27,826 nt of DNA from Candidatus Micrarchaeota archaeon CG_4_10_14_0_2_um_filter_60_11 (GTDB lineage Archaea > Micrarchaeota > Micrarchaeia > Norongarragalinales > Norongarragalinaceae): contig PFPF01000036.1 of NCBI GenBank assembly GCA_002792915.1, positions 14,154 through 41,979 on the forward strand, given 5' to 3'. The translations under genes were made by a program, and so were the position numbers. Below the pieces are notes generated by a model. The model worked only from the letters and a program-made list of their open reading frames with translations, ran no database searches and was not told where the DNA came from. This document shows positions 8,326 to 16,533 of this stretch, one piece after another (position 1 is the stretch's first letter; every line of letters begins with the position of its first letter).

Positions 8326-8769
8326 CTAGAGGTGGATTATTTCGAGCCCGTTGCCGCTGATTTGCTGGAAGCGCGCCGCGAGCGCGCTGCGATGGCATTT
8401 GGCGGGTTCGGCTTCAAAACACAGCAAACAGGAGCCGCCGGAGTTAGCGATTGACGCCGCTTTGGTCAACCCGCCGTTCAAGCCGTTCAAATGCTCTTCA
8501 TAACCGCCAAAAAAAGCGTCGTAGTCCCAACCCGAATACAGTTGTACGCGCAATGCTTTGGGCGCACCCACCTGCGGCGCATGCGCATATCTAATACCTG
8601 CCTTTTCAACGGCAAGGCGCAACGCCGTCTTCGAGAAGCCCGGCTTGTGGCTCCACGCGGTTTGCCTGACGTCCAACAAGGTTCTGACGCGCGCGCCTTG
8701 GAGTTTTTCGACGAATTCGCCGAGACTGCGGCCCTCGTAGCCGATTGTGTATAGCTTGCGTGCCATCAT
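8326..8769 (-). CDS. DUF488 family protein
   Basis: 147 aa. It opens with the DUF488 signature LYTIGYEGRSLGEFVEKL and LLDVRQTAWSHKPGFSK. The conserved C-terminal Cys motif CLLCFEAEPAKCHRS is present at about residues 112-126, and YAHAPQVGAP and YEEHL are further family elements. DUF488 proteins are small single-domain proteins of unknown biochemistry; the Cys/His cluster suggests a catalytic or metal-binding site. Two adjacent ATGs (8769 and 8766) are possible starts. It is the first gene of a two-gene unit with the DUF488-associated protein. Confidence 0.88.
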   Translation of the reverse strand: MMARKLYTIGYEGRSLGEFVEKLQGARVRTLLDVRQTAWSHKPGFSKTALRLAVEKAGIRYAHAPQVGAPKALRVQLYSGWDYDAFFGGYEEHLNGLNGGLTKAASIANSGGSCLLCFEAEPAKCHRSALAARFQQISGNGLEIIHL

Positions 8770-8873
8770 ACTTGTTATTCACCCAAGGTTTTAAACCGTT
8801 TCAGGGCGTCGCTTCCGTTGCCAAGCTCGCGCTGACTACTTTTATAAAATTTGGGGCGATTATGGTGAAAGCG

Positions 8874-9335
8874 ATGAAGAAATTCAGCAAGCAAGACCAG
8901 CGATTGCTGGCGACCTGGGCCGCGGACTGCGCCCTGCGGGTGCTGCCGTTCTTTGAGGAGGCGCGCCCCAAGGACGGCAGGCCCCGCAAGGCCATAGACG
9001 CCTGTCGGGCATGGGCGCGCACGGGCGCGTTCAGCATGGTTGTCATACGCAAGGCTTCGCTCGACGCGCACGCCGCCGCACGCGGGGCGAAAGGCGCGGC
9101 GCGCTTCGCCGCGCGCGCTGCCGGCCAGGCGGTGGCGACCGCGCACGTTCCCCTGCACGCCTTCGGCACGGCTTACTACGCCCTCAAGGCGGTTGCCGCG
9201 GCAGACCCTGCCCGTGCCAAGGCTAAAATCGCAAGGGAACTTGATTGGCAGACGCGGCGCATCCCAAAAAGCTTGAGGCCGTCCTGGCGGGTTTTTCAGT
9301 CAACGCGCCTTCCGAAAAGCCTCAGGCAAGTTTGA
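8874..9335 (+). CDS. Imm-5-like putative immunity-family protein
   Basis: 153 aa from the ATG at 8874 (alternative ATG 8862). A strong TATA box, TTTTATAAAAT at 8840-8850, sits about 27 nt before 8874. The protein is an all-helical Ala-rich repeat with KFSKQDQRLLATWAADCA, RVLPFFEEARPKDGRP and RKAIDACRAWARTG, then a second half with GQAVATAHVPLHAFGTA. This matches what I know as the Imm-5-like or 'putative immunity protein' family, widespread in bacteria and some archaea. No toxin gene is adjacent, so an immunity role is not supported by context. A long T-rich tract after the gene (9380-9440) probably terminates it. Confidence 0.7.
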   Translation: MKKFSKQDQRLLATWAADCALRVLPFFEEARPKDGRPRKAIDACRAWARTGAFSMVVIRKASLDAHAAARGAKGAARFAARAAGQAVATAHVPLHAFGTAYYALKAVAAADPARAKAKIARELDWQTRRIPKSLRPSWRVFQSTRLPKSLRQV

Positions 9336-9602
9336 GCGCTCCGCTAGCCATTGGATGATTTTCTAGAATACGCGTCTAGTTTTCCCATTTTGTTTTTTTG
9401 AATTTGTTTGTTTTTTGCTTCTTGTTTTGGATTTTCGTTTTTGGACTTGTGTCGTGCGGTTTGCATTGCAGTTTGCAACTGGGCTTTGTAGTGTTTTGCA
9501 CCCGGTTTATCCGCGTCCTCGAATTTCGAACGCTTAAGCCAGTTACAAATACAGAGTCCCTCCAATCATCGAATCATGGGGGAGGCGGCAGTAAACTGGC
9601 CG
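9336..9602. other. AT-rich spacer and pre-23S trailer
   Basis: About 270 nt between the Imm-5-like gene and the 23S 3' end. The plus strand has many T-runs (9380-9440), suited to terminate the plus-strand gene. The right part holds the 3' arm of the pre-23S processing stem. I searched it for a 5S rRNA or tRNA and saw none. Confidence 0.6.
9456..9493 (-). other. 3' arm of the pre-23S rRNA processing stem
   Basis: Two blocks (9456-9466 and 9481-9493) are inverted-repeat partners of blocks at 13302-13312 (11/11 bp) and 13274-13286 (13 bp with one G-U). They flank the mature 23S and would form the long processing stem typical of archaeal pre-rRNA. Confidence 0.75.
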
Positions 9603-10559
9603 GTTGCTATTATGTTGAGGTTTTGGCCTTTAGTAACGGTTGGCTGAACACGTCGCCTTGCGGCTTCGTGCTTACACCTCCGTCCTATCGAACTCGTCTG
9701 CTGGCGAGCGGCCTAAGCTGACTCGTTTTGGGACTGGCTTCGCCCTTAGATGCCTTCAGGGCTTATCCAACTGGCGCGTAGCTACCCTGCTCCCTTGTGA
9801 AGGGCAGGTGAACCAGTGGCGCCGAAACCCCGTTCCTCTCGTACTTAGAGTTCCTTACCCTCAGTCAGCAAAACACTCCGAGTAGATGCCACCGAACTGT
9901 CTCGCGACGTTCTGAACCCAACTAGCGTAGGTCTTTAATGGATGAACAACCCAACCCTTGGCGGCTCCTGCACCACCAGGATGACCTGAGCCGATAGCGA
10001 TGTACCAAACCGCGGTGTCGATATGAACTCTCGACCGCGACGAGCCTGTTACCCCCGGAGTAGCTTGTCTGTCAGAAACGGCTCCCATTAAGGGAGACAC
10101 GTTTGTTCGTTAAGCCCCACTTTCGTGCCTGCAACCCACTTTGTTAGGATTACAGTCAGGCCGACATTTGTCTTTGACCCTCTACAGCGCATTTCTGACG
10201 CGCTTGAGTCGACCTTTGGGCGCCTTTGTTTCCTTATCGAAGGCGTACCGCCCCAGTCAAACCACCCAGCTGCAACTGTCCCCTTTCGGGTAAAGACTCG
10301 CCGTCAAAGAATAGCAGTGTCACACTTTCGCCTATCACCCACGCCGGAACGGAGTGCTTGACGGCTACTGCTTACTCTTTGATTCCCCAACAACGAATCA
10401 ATAACAGCCTGTGGTTAAGCTTCACGGGGTCTTCGTTTCCCACTCGGAGTCCTCGGCATGTTCACCGAGAAGCGATTTCACCAGGTCCAAGACAGGGACA
10501 GCAGAACAGTCGTTACGCCATTCATGCAAGCCACCAATTAAGCGGCGAGGTATTACGCT

Positions 10560-11259
10560 CAATTTTGTTACTCGCCCCCTTTCGGGAGCGGGGCAGGGCG
10601 TTTCCGCCTGCCTCCGCGCGTCGCCGCGCGGTTCGGACTATATCTTAGGCGCGCTTTGCGCCTTCTGGCGTATAGTCTCTGAGGATTCTAGATACTTTGG
10701 AACCGGTTTCCTGTTCATGCGGGTCATTATGCTGGCTATTTCATCCAGCCCTTCCTTTTTCAAGTGTCGTTTCGACTCCATGATCGAAAGCACTTCCGCG
10801 AACAAAGCGAGATTTTCTCGCTTTGTAGTTTGGAGAGTGTGTTTCCCGAAGAAACAAACGAGTTTCCTCAAGTTTTTCACTCCCCTCACGCGGAACTCTT
10901 TTCGGTCTCCGTGATTCACGGTCACTTTGCCGAACCCGAAAAAATCCCGGATTCGGTGAAGCACCCGTTCGTCACGCTGGTGTTGAACGACCCTGAATTC
11001 AGGTAGGACGGTCCAGCCAGTCGCCATTTTCTCGAGCCTGTTTAAGGCCACGTGAAAACAGCCTTCCCCGTCGACGAAACCGGCAATCCACTCAGCATCC
11101 AGCCTTTCCTGCTGATTGCCTGCACTCAACGCATTGTCACCCGCGAAAGCGTTGCCCCGCGAAGCCGTTTAAAGCTTGCGAGACGTCGCTTCCACTGGTA
11201 GCGTGAGATTCACAGGTTTTCCAGCATATAGCCAGATTTGGTTAAGGCAACTTTGGTTT
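10560..11259 (-). mobile_element. Group I intron in 23S rRNA after U1931, with endonuclease ORF
   Basis: Exon 1 ends CTCTTAAGGU (11260) and exon 2 starts AGCGUAAUACC (10559), which rebuilds the conserved AAGGUAGCG sequence; this is insertion after E. coli U1931. P1: exon UUAAGGU pairs over 7 bp with intron GCCUUAA, with the required U-G at the splice site. The intron ends in G. Core elements on the minus strand: P GCUAUAUGCUGGAAA (11218-11232), Q AAUCAGCAGGAAA (11105-11117), R CCUCAGAGACUAUA (10671-10684), S AAGAUAUAGUCC (10635-10646). R and S pair through GACUA/UAGUC to form P7. The core is nearly the same as that of the 16S intron, so the two are related. Confidence 0.93.
10638..11129 (-). 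CDS. LAGLIDADG homing endonuclease inside the 23S group I intron
   Basis: 163 aa with one LAGLIDADG motif (AEWIAGFVDGEGCFHV, residues 12-27). A single motif means a homodimer of the I-CreI type. Typical later elements are seen: LPEFRVVQH, LHRIRDFFGFG and a Lys/Arg-rich C-terminal part. The enzyme would cleave intron-less 23S alleles near the insertion site and spread the intron. The only in-frame start is TTG at 11129, which lies 5' of the Q element, and the stop TAG is inside the S element, so the reading frame runs through much of the ribozyme core. This dual use is unusual. Translation from a TTG in an rRNA intron is not certain. Confidence 0.85.
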   Translation of the reverse strand: MSAGNQQERLDAEWIAGFVDGEGCFHVALNRLEKMATGWTVLPEFRVVQHQRDERVLHRIRDFFGFGKVTVNHGDRKEFRVRGVKNLRKLVCFFGKHTLQTTKRENLALFAEVLSIMESKRHLKKEGLDEIASIMTRMNRKPVPKYLESSETIRQKAQSAPKI

Positions 11260-13273
11260 ACCTTAAGAGAGTCAGAGTTACTCCCGCTCTTTAGCAGTCC
11301 TTTGTCGAGTTGAAACCCGATTTGAGATACTGCCAGTGAGCAGGCGTCGGCCCCCGTACACAGCCTTTAGACCTTGCGGGGACCTGTGTTTTTGGTAAAC
11401 AGTCGCTGTTCCCTTGTCACTGCGACCTACTGAACCCCCCTTGACAGAGTCTCGGGAAGTAAAGTAGGCACCCGTTATACCGAAGGTACCGGGCCAATTT
11501 GCCGAGTTCCCTTGCCTTGGTTATCCTGCCACGCCTTAGCTTTTTCCGCCAGGGACACGCGTACGCGATCTCGGTACGGTCACTCCAGATAGTTAACGCT
11601 TCCTTTTCAGGGGCTTTCGGATATCAGCCCAAGGCCTTGCGGCCCTGTTCCCGACTTGACCCGCTGCTCCTCGCAACGAGACTTCACGGGTCTGGTTCAG
11701 TTAAGCACCCACATGAGTGCTGGGCTTGTCCGCAAGCGTTGGAAGACGTTCTTGCGTTGCCGCGCCCACTGGAGTGGTAGACGAATATTAACGCCTTTCC
11801 CTTTCACCCTACACGATTACGTTTGGGTTTAGGACCGACTAACTCTTGGTCGACTAGCGTTGCCAAGAAAACCTTGCCCTTACGGCGTCCAGGATTCTCG
11901 CCTGGAATCGTTGCTACTTACGCCAAGATCTTCATTACGAGACGGTCCACGAGACCTCACGGCCTCGCTTCGCCCCGACCCGTACGCCCATCTACTCACC
12001 TGTTGCAAACTGCAACGGTGCCACAGTATCGGTGAACGGCTTTAGTCCCGAGAGTTTGCGACGCCCCGAACCTTGACGGGTCCGCTGTTACGCGTTGATT
12101 ATAGGATGGCTGCTTCTGAGCCTACCTCCCCGCTGTCTGAGGTTCAGGACACCTTACTGATTAACACTTAGCCGTTGCTTGGGGACCTTAACTGCAGTGG
12201 GGGTCGTTCCCCCCTCGGAAAGCGTGCTTAACCCGCTCCCCCAACTCCCTCCATCTACGCCGGCATTGAATTCGGAGTTTGACTGAAGGGTGAAGGCTTT
12301 CGCCCCCGTTCCCTTTAATCAGTATCTCTACTCAAGGCCCGGCTCCAGAGAGGCTGAACTGCGGTTCACTTCGATGGGAACCTGCTATTGCCGCCCTCGT
12401 ATGGAATTTCACCCCTAAGCCCAGGTCACCCAAGCGGATAGACCAGCACTGGTTGCGGGCTTCGACCATCCTGACGGACGGCTTCACCCTGCCCGGGTTT
12501 AGCTCGGTGCGGCTTCAGGTCAGTAAACAGTGACTCGCGGCCTGTTGGGACCGCACGCCTCGCGGCTTGCGCCGTTGCGCGTAATCGCTTTCGCTATGCT
12601 CAATGCTCGCCACTGCCTAGAACTCCTTGGCTCTTGCTTCAAGAAGGATGATGCGACGCCGGTCGTTGTCATTCCTTTCACGCCGCATCTGATTGTAGCC
12701 GTGCACAGTTTCAGGCACTTTTAACCCCCCTTTCGGGGTTCTTTTCAGCGTTCCTTTACAGTACTGGATTCGCTATCGGTCTCAAGATATGTTTAGGGTT
12801 GCCGGTTAATGACCGGCGGCTTCACACTCCCAAGTCGGGGAGCGCTACTCAGGAACCTGCACGCGTCCGCGCCCAGAGCCTACGGGGCTTTCACCCTTTA
12901 TTGCCCGCCTTTCCAGGCGAGTTCGGCCCTAAACGCGTACTGCTAAAAGCAGGCCCGCAACACCACATCTCTACCCCCCTCGCGGGAGGGATTCGGTTTG
13001 CCCTTCGCCAGTTTCGTTCGCACTACTCCTGGTATACCAGTTGGTATCTCTTCCTCCGCTTACTAAGATATTTCAATTCAGCGGGTGACGCGCCCCTCGC
13101 GGGGCAATTCGGGAATCCCGGGTTCAACGAGTGCATGCCTCTACCCCGGGCTTATCGCAACTTGCTACGCCCTTCGTCGCTACTTGAGCCCAACCATCCA
13201 CTGTACGGCATAATTTTTCCTCGTAGCAACTTTGTAATTGTTCGAACTTCTCTACGAACAACCGAGTACTAAC

Positions 13274-13312
13274 CACTACAAAACCCAATTTTTCGCCTAC
13301 TATGCAAACCGC
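13274..13312 (-). other. 5' arm of the pre-23S rRNA processing stem
   Basis: The blocks at 13274-13286 and 13302-13312 are complementary to 9481-9493 and 9456-9466 on the far side of 23S. They lie between tRNA-Ala and the 23S 5' end and form the leader arm of the processing helix. Confidence 0.75.
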
Positions 13313-13426
13313 AGTCCAAAATTGCTTCATCCTGCGCTGTCGATTCCGGAACGCGGAAAATGGGAACACGCGCTCCTCCGAAACCTTGAATGCCCTGCGC
13401 CGTCGTTAAGCGGCGGAAGGCTTGAA

Positions 13427-13547
13427 TGGACTCGGCGGGATTTTCAACCCCGCCCGGCGACAAGCGCAAAAGCGCGCCGCACGGGTTTTTGAACCCGCGA
13501 CCTCCTGCTTGCAAAGCAGGCGCGCTACCAGGCTGCGCCACGAGCCC
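13427..13547 (-). tRNA. tRNA-Ala(UGC) with a T-loop intron, in the 16S-23S spacer
   Basis: Exon 1 (13547-13488) has acceptor GGGCTCG, a D-arm GCGC...GCGC, anticodon arm CCTGC-TTTGCAA-GCAGG with anticodon TGC, and T-stem GCGGG followed by TTCAAA. Exon 2 (13440-13427) is T, CCCGC, CGAGTCC and discriminator A. Joined, the T-arm is GCGGG-TTCAAAT-CCCGC and the acceptor pairs fully, including G3-U70, the alanine identity element. No CCA is encoded. Without removing the 47-nt insert the 3' acceptor strand cannot be found, so a simple search could call this gene truncated or miss it. tRNA-Ala in the 16S-23S spacer is the usual archaeal arrangement. Confidence 0.93.
13441..13487 (-). other. 47-nt BHB intron of tRNA-Ala at position 59/60
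   Basis: The junctions fold into a full bulge-helix-bulge: T-stem GCGGG/CCCGC, central 4-bp helix TTCA/TGAA, 5' bulge AAA, 3' bulge AAT, inner helix ACCC/GGGT. Cutting between the second and third bulge bases on each side gives exactly the exons needed for a canonical T-arm. It would be removed by the tRNA-splicing endonuclease. Its position in the T-loop is non-canonical compared with 37/38. Confidence 0.9.
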
Positions 13548-13648
13548 ATCTTGACTTTCTTTGAGGCTCTTCGATTTTTCGCGATGGATAATTGACAAGT
13601 GCAAAGTTAGTTGTTGAAACTTTGCTCCAAATTAGTTCTTTCGAACAA
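13548..13648 (-). other. 16S-tRNA-Ala spacer with the 3' arm of the pre-16S processing stem
   Basis: About 100 nt with no gene. TTAGTTCTT at 13632-13640 is the inverted partner of AAGAACTAA at 16024-16032 on the other side of 16S, giving a 9-bp core of the pre-16S processing stem. Confidence 0.65.
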
Positions 13649-13691
13649 TTGGAGGTGATCTAACCGCAGGTTCCCCTACGGTTACCTTGTT

Positions 13692-14434
13692 CACGTTTGT
13701 CTGCATGTCGCCATGCGGCGTGGACTATATCATCTTCTCGAGAATCTTTCGTTTTACGGGATGCCTCGAGCCAATCTTTTTGGCAAAGTCGGAGCGGGAC
13801 TTCGAACTCACGAAGAACCTCCAATAATCCGGGTCCTTTCGTGCGCTCGGGTTGTGCGTTTTACCGCAGCAAATTCCCGCCTCTTCCAAGAACGCCTTCA
13901 CTTCCTCCAAATCCTCTCGGTTTTTTTGGCAGAAGTAAACGTACGCCCTTGCGTCTTCCTTTACCGGCACGCTTCCTTCGGCGTCGAAATACCCCGCGGC
14001 GTAATCCAGCTTGTCCTGATTCGTTGTTATTTCGAATCCGGACAGGCTCGCCTTGGAGAATTCCACGACGAACACGTTTCGGCTGCCCTCCCTGTAAGTC
14101 CACGCGGAATACCCCGTTTGCTTTACGAGTTCAGCCAATTGCTTGACGTAATCCTCGTGCTTTTGGGATATCCTATACGTGTACTTGGTAGCGCAACCGT
14201 CGTGAAGCGCGCCTAAAAGATAGGCTTTAGACATGCACCATATCACTCGAGAGTCCGCGTGTAGTCTCTGAGGGGTCAATTCACTTTTAAGGCGTCGCAG
14301 ACGTCCTTTCCGGTGAACGACTTCCCTGCTGATTGACCCCACCCGTGCCGTTGCCGGCGCGGGATGCTATCGGGTGTTTCCAGCATATAGCGGATTTTTA
14401 CCGGTTCCTCGCGGAACCGGGTCGCAACAAATTT
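13692..14434 (-). mobile_element. Group I intron in 16S rRNA after U1498, with endonuclease ORF
   Basis: Exon 1 ends AAGTCGU (14435); exon 2 starts AACAAGG (13691); together they restore AAGTCGTAACAAGG. P1: exon GUCGU pairs with intron GCGAC, with U-G at the splice site. P10: exon AACAA pairs with intron UUGUU just 5' of the guide. The intron ends in G. Core elements on the minus strand: P GCUAUAUGCUGGAAA (14377-14391), Q GUCAAUCAGCAGGG (14324-14337), R CCUCAGAGACUACAC (14259-14273), S GAUGAUAUAGUCC (13722-13734). R and S pair to make P7. These are the hallmarks of a self-splicing group I ribozyme, not of the usual archaeal BHB intron. Confidence 0.94.
13725..14234 (-). CDS. Two-motif LAGLIDADG homing endonuclease inside the 16S group I intron
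   Basis: 169 aa from the ATG at 14234 (MSKAYLLGALHDG). The first LAGLIDADG helix is AYLLGALHDGCA and the second is DYAAGYFDAEGSV, about 95 residues later, so this is a monomeric two-repeat enzyme. The ORF begins just after the R element and its TAG stop lies inside the S element, so it occupies the loop between the two strands of P7, a usual place for an intron ORF. An in-frame extension to 14342 would run through R and is unlikely to be translated. The enzyme should cut intron-less 16S alleles near U1498. Confidence 0.87.
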   Translation of the reverse strand: MSKAYLLGALHDGCATKYTYRISQKHEDYVKQLAELVKQTGYSAWTYREGSRNVFVVEFSKASLSGFEITTNQDKLDYAAGYFDAEGSVPVKEDARAYVYFCQKNREDLEEVKAFLEEAGICCGKTHNPSARKDPDYWRFFVSSKSRSDFAKKIGSRHPVKRKILEKMI

Positions 14435-14975
14435 ACGACTTAACCCCCCTCACAGAGTCTTAGCTCGAATCCGGCCGAAGCCGAAGCCTCACTAGAACCC
14501 CGCTTGGATGGCTTGACGGGCGGTGTGTGCAAGGAGCGGGGACATATTCACCGCGCGATGATGACGCGCGATTACTAGGGATTCCAACTTCATGGGGACG
14601 AGTTTCAGCCCCCAATCTGAACTGGGGCGCGTTTTAGGGGATTGACTTCGCCTTTCGGCGTTGTAACCCATTGTACGCGCCTTTGTATGCCACGTGTGGC
14701 CCAAGAGATTCGGGCCATACAGACCTAGCGTCGCCTCCTCCTTCCTCCCGCTTCACGCAGGCAGTCTCGACAAAGTGCGCGCGCCCTTGCGGACGCGTTG
14801 GCAACTGTCGACGGAGATCTCGTTCGTTGCAGGACTTAACCTGACACCTCACGGCACGAACTGACGCTGGCCATGCAACACCTCTCGGCTCGTTAGCCAA
14901 GGCCATTAACCTGGGCTTCATCCTGCCGTCTCTCTTGGTGAGCTTCCCGGCGTTGAGTCCAATTGAACCGCAGCA

Positions 14976-15018
<43 letters not shown>

Positions 15019-15133
15019 ATCTTGCGACCGTACTCCCCAAGCGGCAGACTAAACGGTTTCCCTACGGCACTGCGCCGACACTAGGTCGACGCAACGCCAA
15101 GTCTGCATCATTTACTGCCAGGACTACTCGGGT

Positions 15134-15236
15134 TTTTAGTGCCCGAAGAAAGGAGGCACCAAGAAAATGCAGTCGTCGTAGTTTTTTACTGCAAAGACGA
15201 CTGTTTTGCATACCCCCGTTTTGCTCCTTCGAACAA
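15134..15236 (-). other. 103-nt BHB intron in 16S rRNA after U793
   Basis: The conserved GGATTAGATACCCG sequence is split after GATTAGAU (15237) and resumes at ACCCGAG (15133). The junction folds as a BHB: central helix TTAG/CTAA (4 bp), 5' bulge AUU, 3' bulge AAA, inner helix of about 9 bp (TGTTCGAAG with CTTCGGGCA, two G-U pairs). Cutting between bulge bases two and three gives exactly the conserved exon ends. A second strong hairpin (CAGTCGTC/GACGACTG) fills the middle. The insert has no ORF and is too small for a group I core. One mismatch is seen at the start of the exon helix. Confidence 0.85.
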
Positions 15237-15620
15237 ATCTAATCCGATTTGCTCCCCTGGCCTTCGTCCCTCACCGTCGGACGTGTTTTGGCAAGACGCC
15301 TTCGCCACCGTTGGTCCTCCAAGGATTAAAGCATTTTACCGCTCCCCCTAGAGTACCTCTTGCCTCCCCCACTCCCAAGCCCTGTAGTATTCCCTGCAAG
15401 CCTGCCGATTGAGTCGGCAGATTTCACAGAGAACTGGCAAAGCCGGCTACGGGCGCTTTAAGCTCAGTATTCGTGGATACCACTCGTGCTACCTGTGTTA
15501 CCGCGGCGGCTGGCACAGGATTTGCCCAGCACTTATTCAACGAGCGTTTCAAGCTCGCTAAAAGCCGTCCGTTAGGACGGCACTCGGACTGCCCCCGTCA
15601 CGCTTTCGCGCATTGCGGAA

Positions 15621-15652
<32 letters not shown>

Positions 15653-15985
15653 GCCCTTGTCTCAGTGCCCGTCTCGGGGCTCCTACTCACATAGCCCCTA
15701 CTGATTATCGGCTTGGTGAGCCGTTACCTCACCAACTACCTAATCAGCCGCAGTCCCATCCTAGGGCGCAAACGCCTGCGTTTATGCGCCGCCTCTTGGC
15801 CAGGAACCATTCCAGGTCTCCTGGCCTACCCCGCATTCCCCTCAGTTTCCCGAGGTTATACGAGTCCCTAGGGTAGGTTGACTACGTGTTACTGAGCCGT
15901 ACGCCTTGGTTGGAAGCCCAACCAACGACTTGCATGGCTTAATCGCAGTCCGATAGCAGTACCCTCCAGCAGGATCAACTGGTGT

Positions 15986-16300
15986 CGCCCGCCCGCGAGT
16001 GCGGGCGAGCTTTCACGGATCGCAAGAACTAACCTTTCTGCTGTCTACTATCCATCTATCGAAGAACCTCAGTCGCAATGTCCAAGACGCGGTACCCTCG
16101 CATGGGGATGCAGGGACCTGTTCCTCGGAATGCCCATTTGCGCTACAGTGGAAAATGACGCGAGCCTTTCATAGCACCACCTGTCAAGGGTGCTCGGGTC
16201 TGCCGGGACTGTAGCTAAACCTATGAAATCGCGCAGCCGATTGACGAGCAACCGGCGGCATTTGCCAGCTCTATGCCAGCTCTATAATCTGCTCAACCAA
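15986..16300 (-). other. rRNA operon leader
   Basis: About 300 nt between the promoter and 16S. It contains a GC hairpin next to 16S (CGCCCGC...GCGGGCG, 15988-16011) and the 5' arm of the pre-16S processing stem (16024-16032). An 11-nt tandem repeat GCCAGCTCTAT occurs twice at 16264-16285, near the expected transcription start. I looked for SRP RNA, RNase P RNA and a tRNA here and did not recognise any. Confidence 0.6.
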
Positions 16301-16301
16301 C

Positions 16302-16311
16302 CTTTATAAAC
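16302..16311 (-). promoter_or_regulatory. rRNA operon promoter (TATA box)
   Basis: The minus strand reads GTTTATAAAGG here, a near-consensus archaeal TATA box and the only strong one upstream of 16S. The transcription start would be near 16276. Confidence 0.7.
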
Positions 16312-16533
16312 CCTAACTCGCAAACCGCCGAGAGCCCCCGTTAGCCGAAAGGCGGCAGGAGATAACCCCTTTTTCAAAACCGCGCAACCCCCAAAACCCG
16401 TTAAATGACGAATTTTCACGCCTCCGGATTCATTAGAATTACTCGCTTTTTTTGCTGGCATGTATGCCATTTCACTGGAAGCGACCTCCCGCATACTTTT
16501 AATGCTCTCTTCTGTTTACTATGCGGGAGTCGT

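Larger units (their letters stand above)
9603..13230 (-). rRNA. rrl: 23S ribosomal RNA, interrupted by one group I intron
   Basis: The minus strand carries conserved 23S blocks, for example AAGCACGAAGCCGCAAGG near the 3' end, the CTCTTAAGGT / AGCGTAATACC helix region in the middle, and GTGGATGG near the 5' end. The ends are placed at the closing helix H1, where a 5' strand at 13219-13230 can pair with a 3' strand at 9602-9620; they are approximate to a few nt. Removing the 700-nt intron at 10560-11259 leaves about 2,930 nt, a normal archaeal size, so further large introns are unlikely. It is the last RNA of the operon recognised here; no 5S follows. Open frames on either strand across this stretch, apart from the intron ORF, are not genes. 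Confidence 0.95.

Noticed and set aside
8745..8861. Upstream extension of the Imm-5-like gene
   Set aside because: It would overlap the DUF488 start and place the TATA box inside the coding region; the family match starts near 8874.
9336..9602. Possible 5S rRNA after 23S
   Set aside because: The spacer is A/T-rich, has no 5S-like conserved blocks and is partly used by the pre-23S stem.
11499..13272. Several 60-157 aa frames on the plus strand
   Set aside because: They are antisense to conserved 23S rRNA and are not coding.
16264..16285. Tandem GCCAGCTCTAT repeat as a start of a CRISPR or iteron array
   Set aside because: There are only two 11-nt copies with no spacer; it is at most a local duplication near the rRNA transcription start.
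15986..16300. Possible SRP RNA, RNase P RNA or snoRNA-like gene in the rRNA leader
   Set aside because: No diagnostic blocks (SRP domain IV tetraloop region, RNase P CR motifs, complete C/D boxes) could be found.
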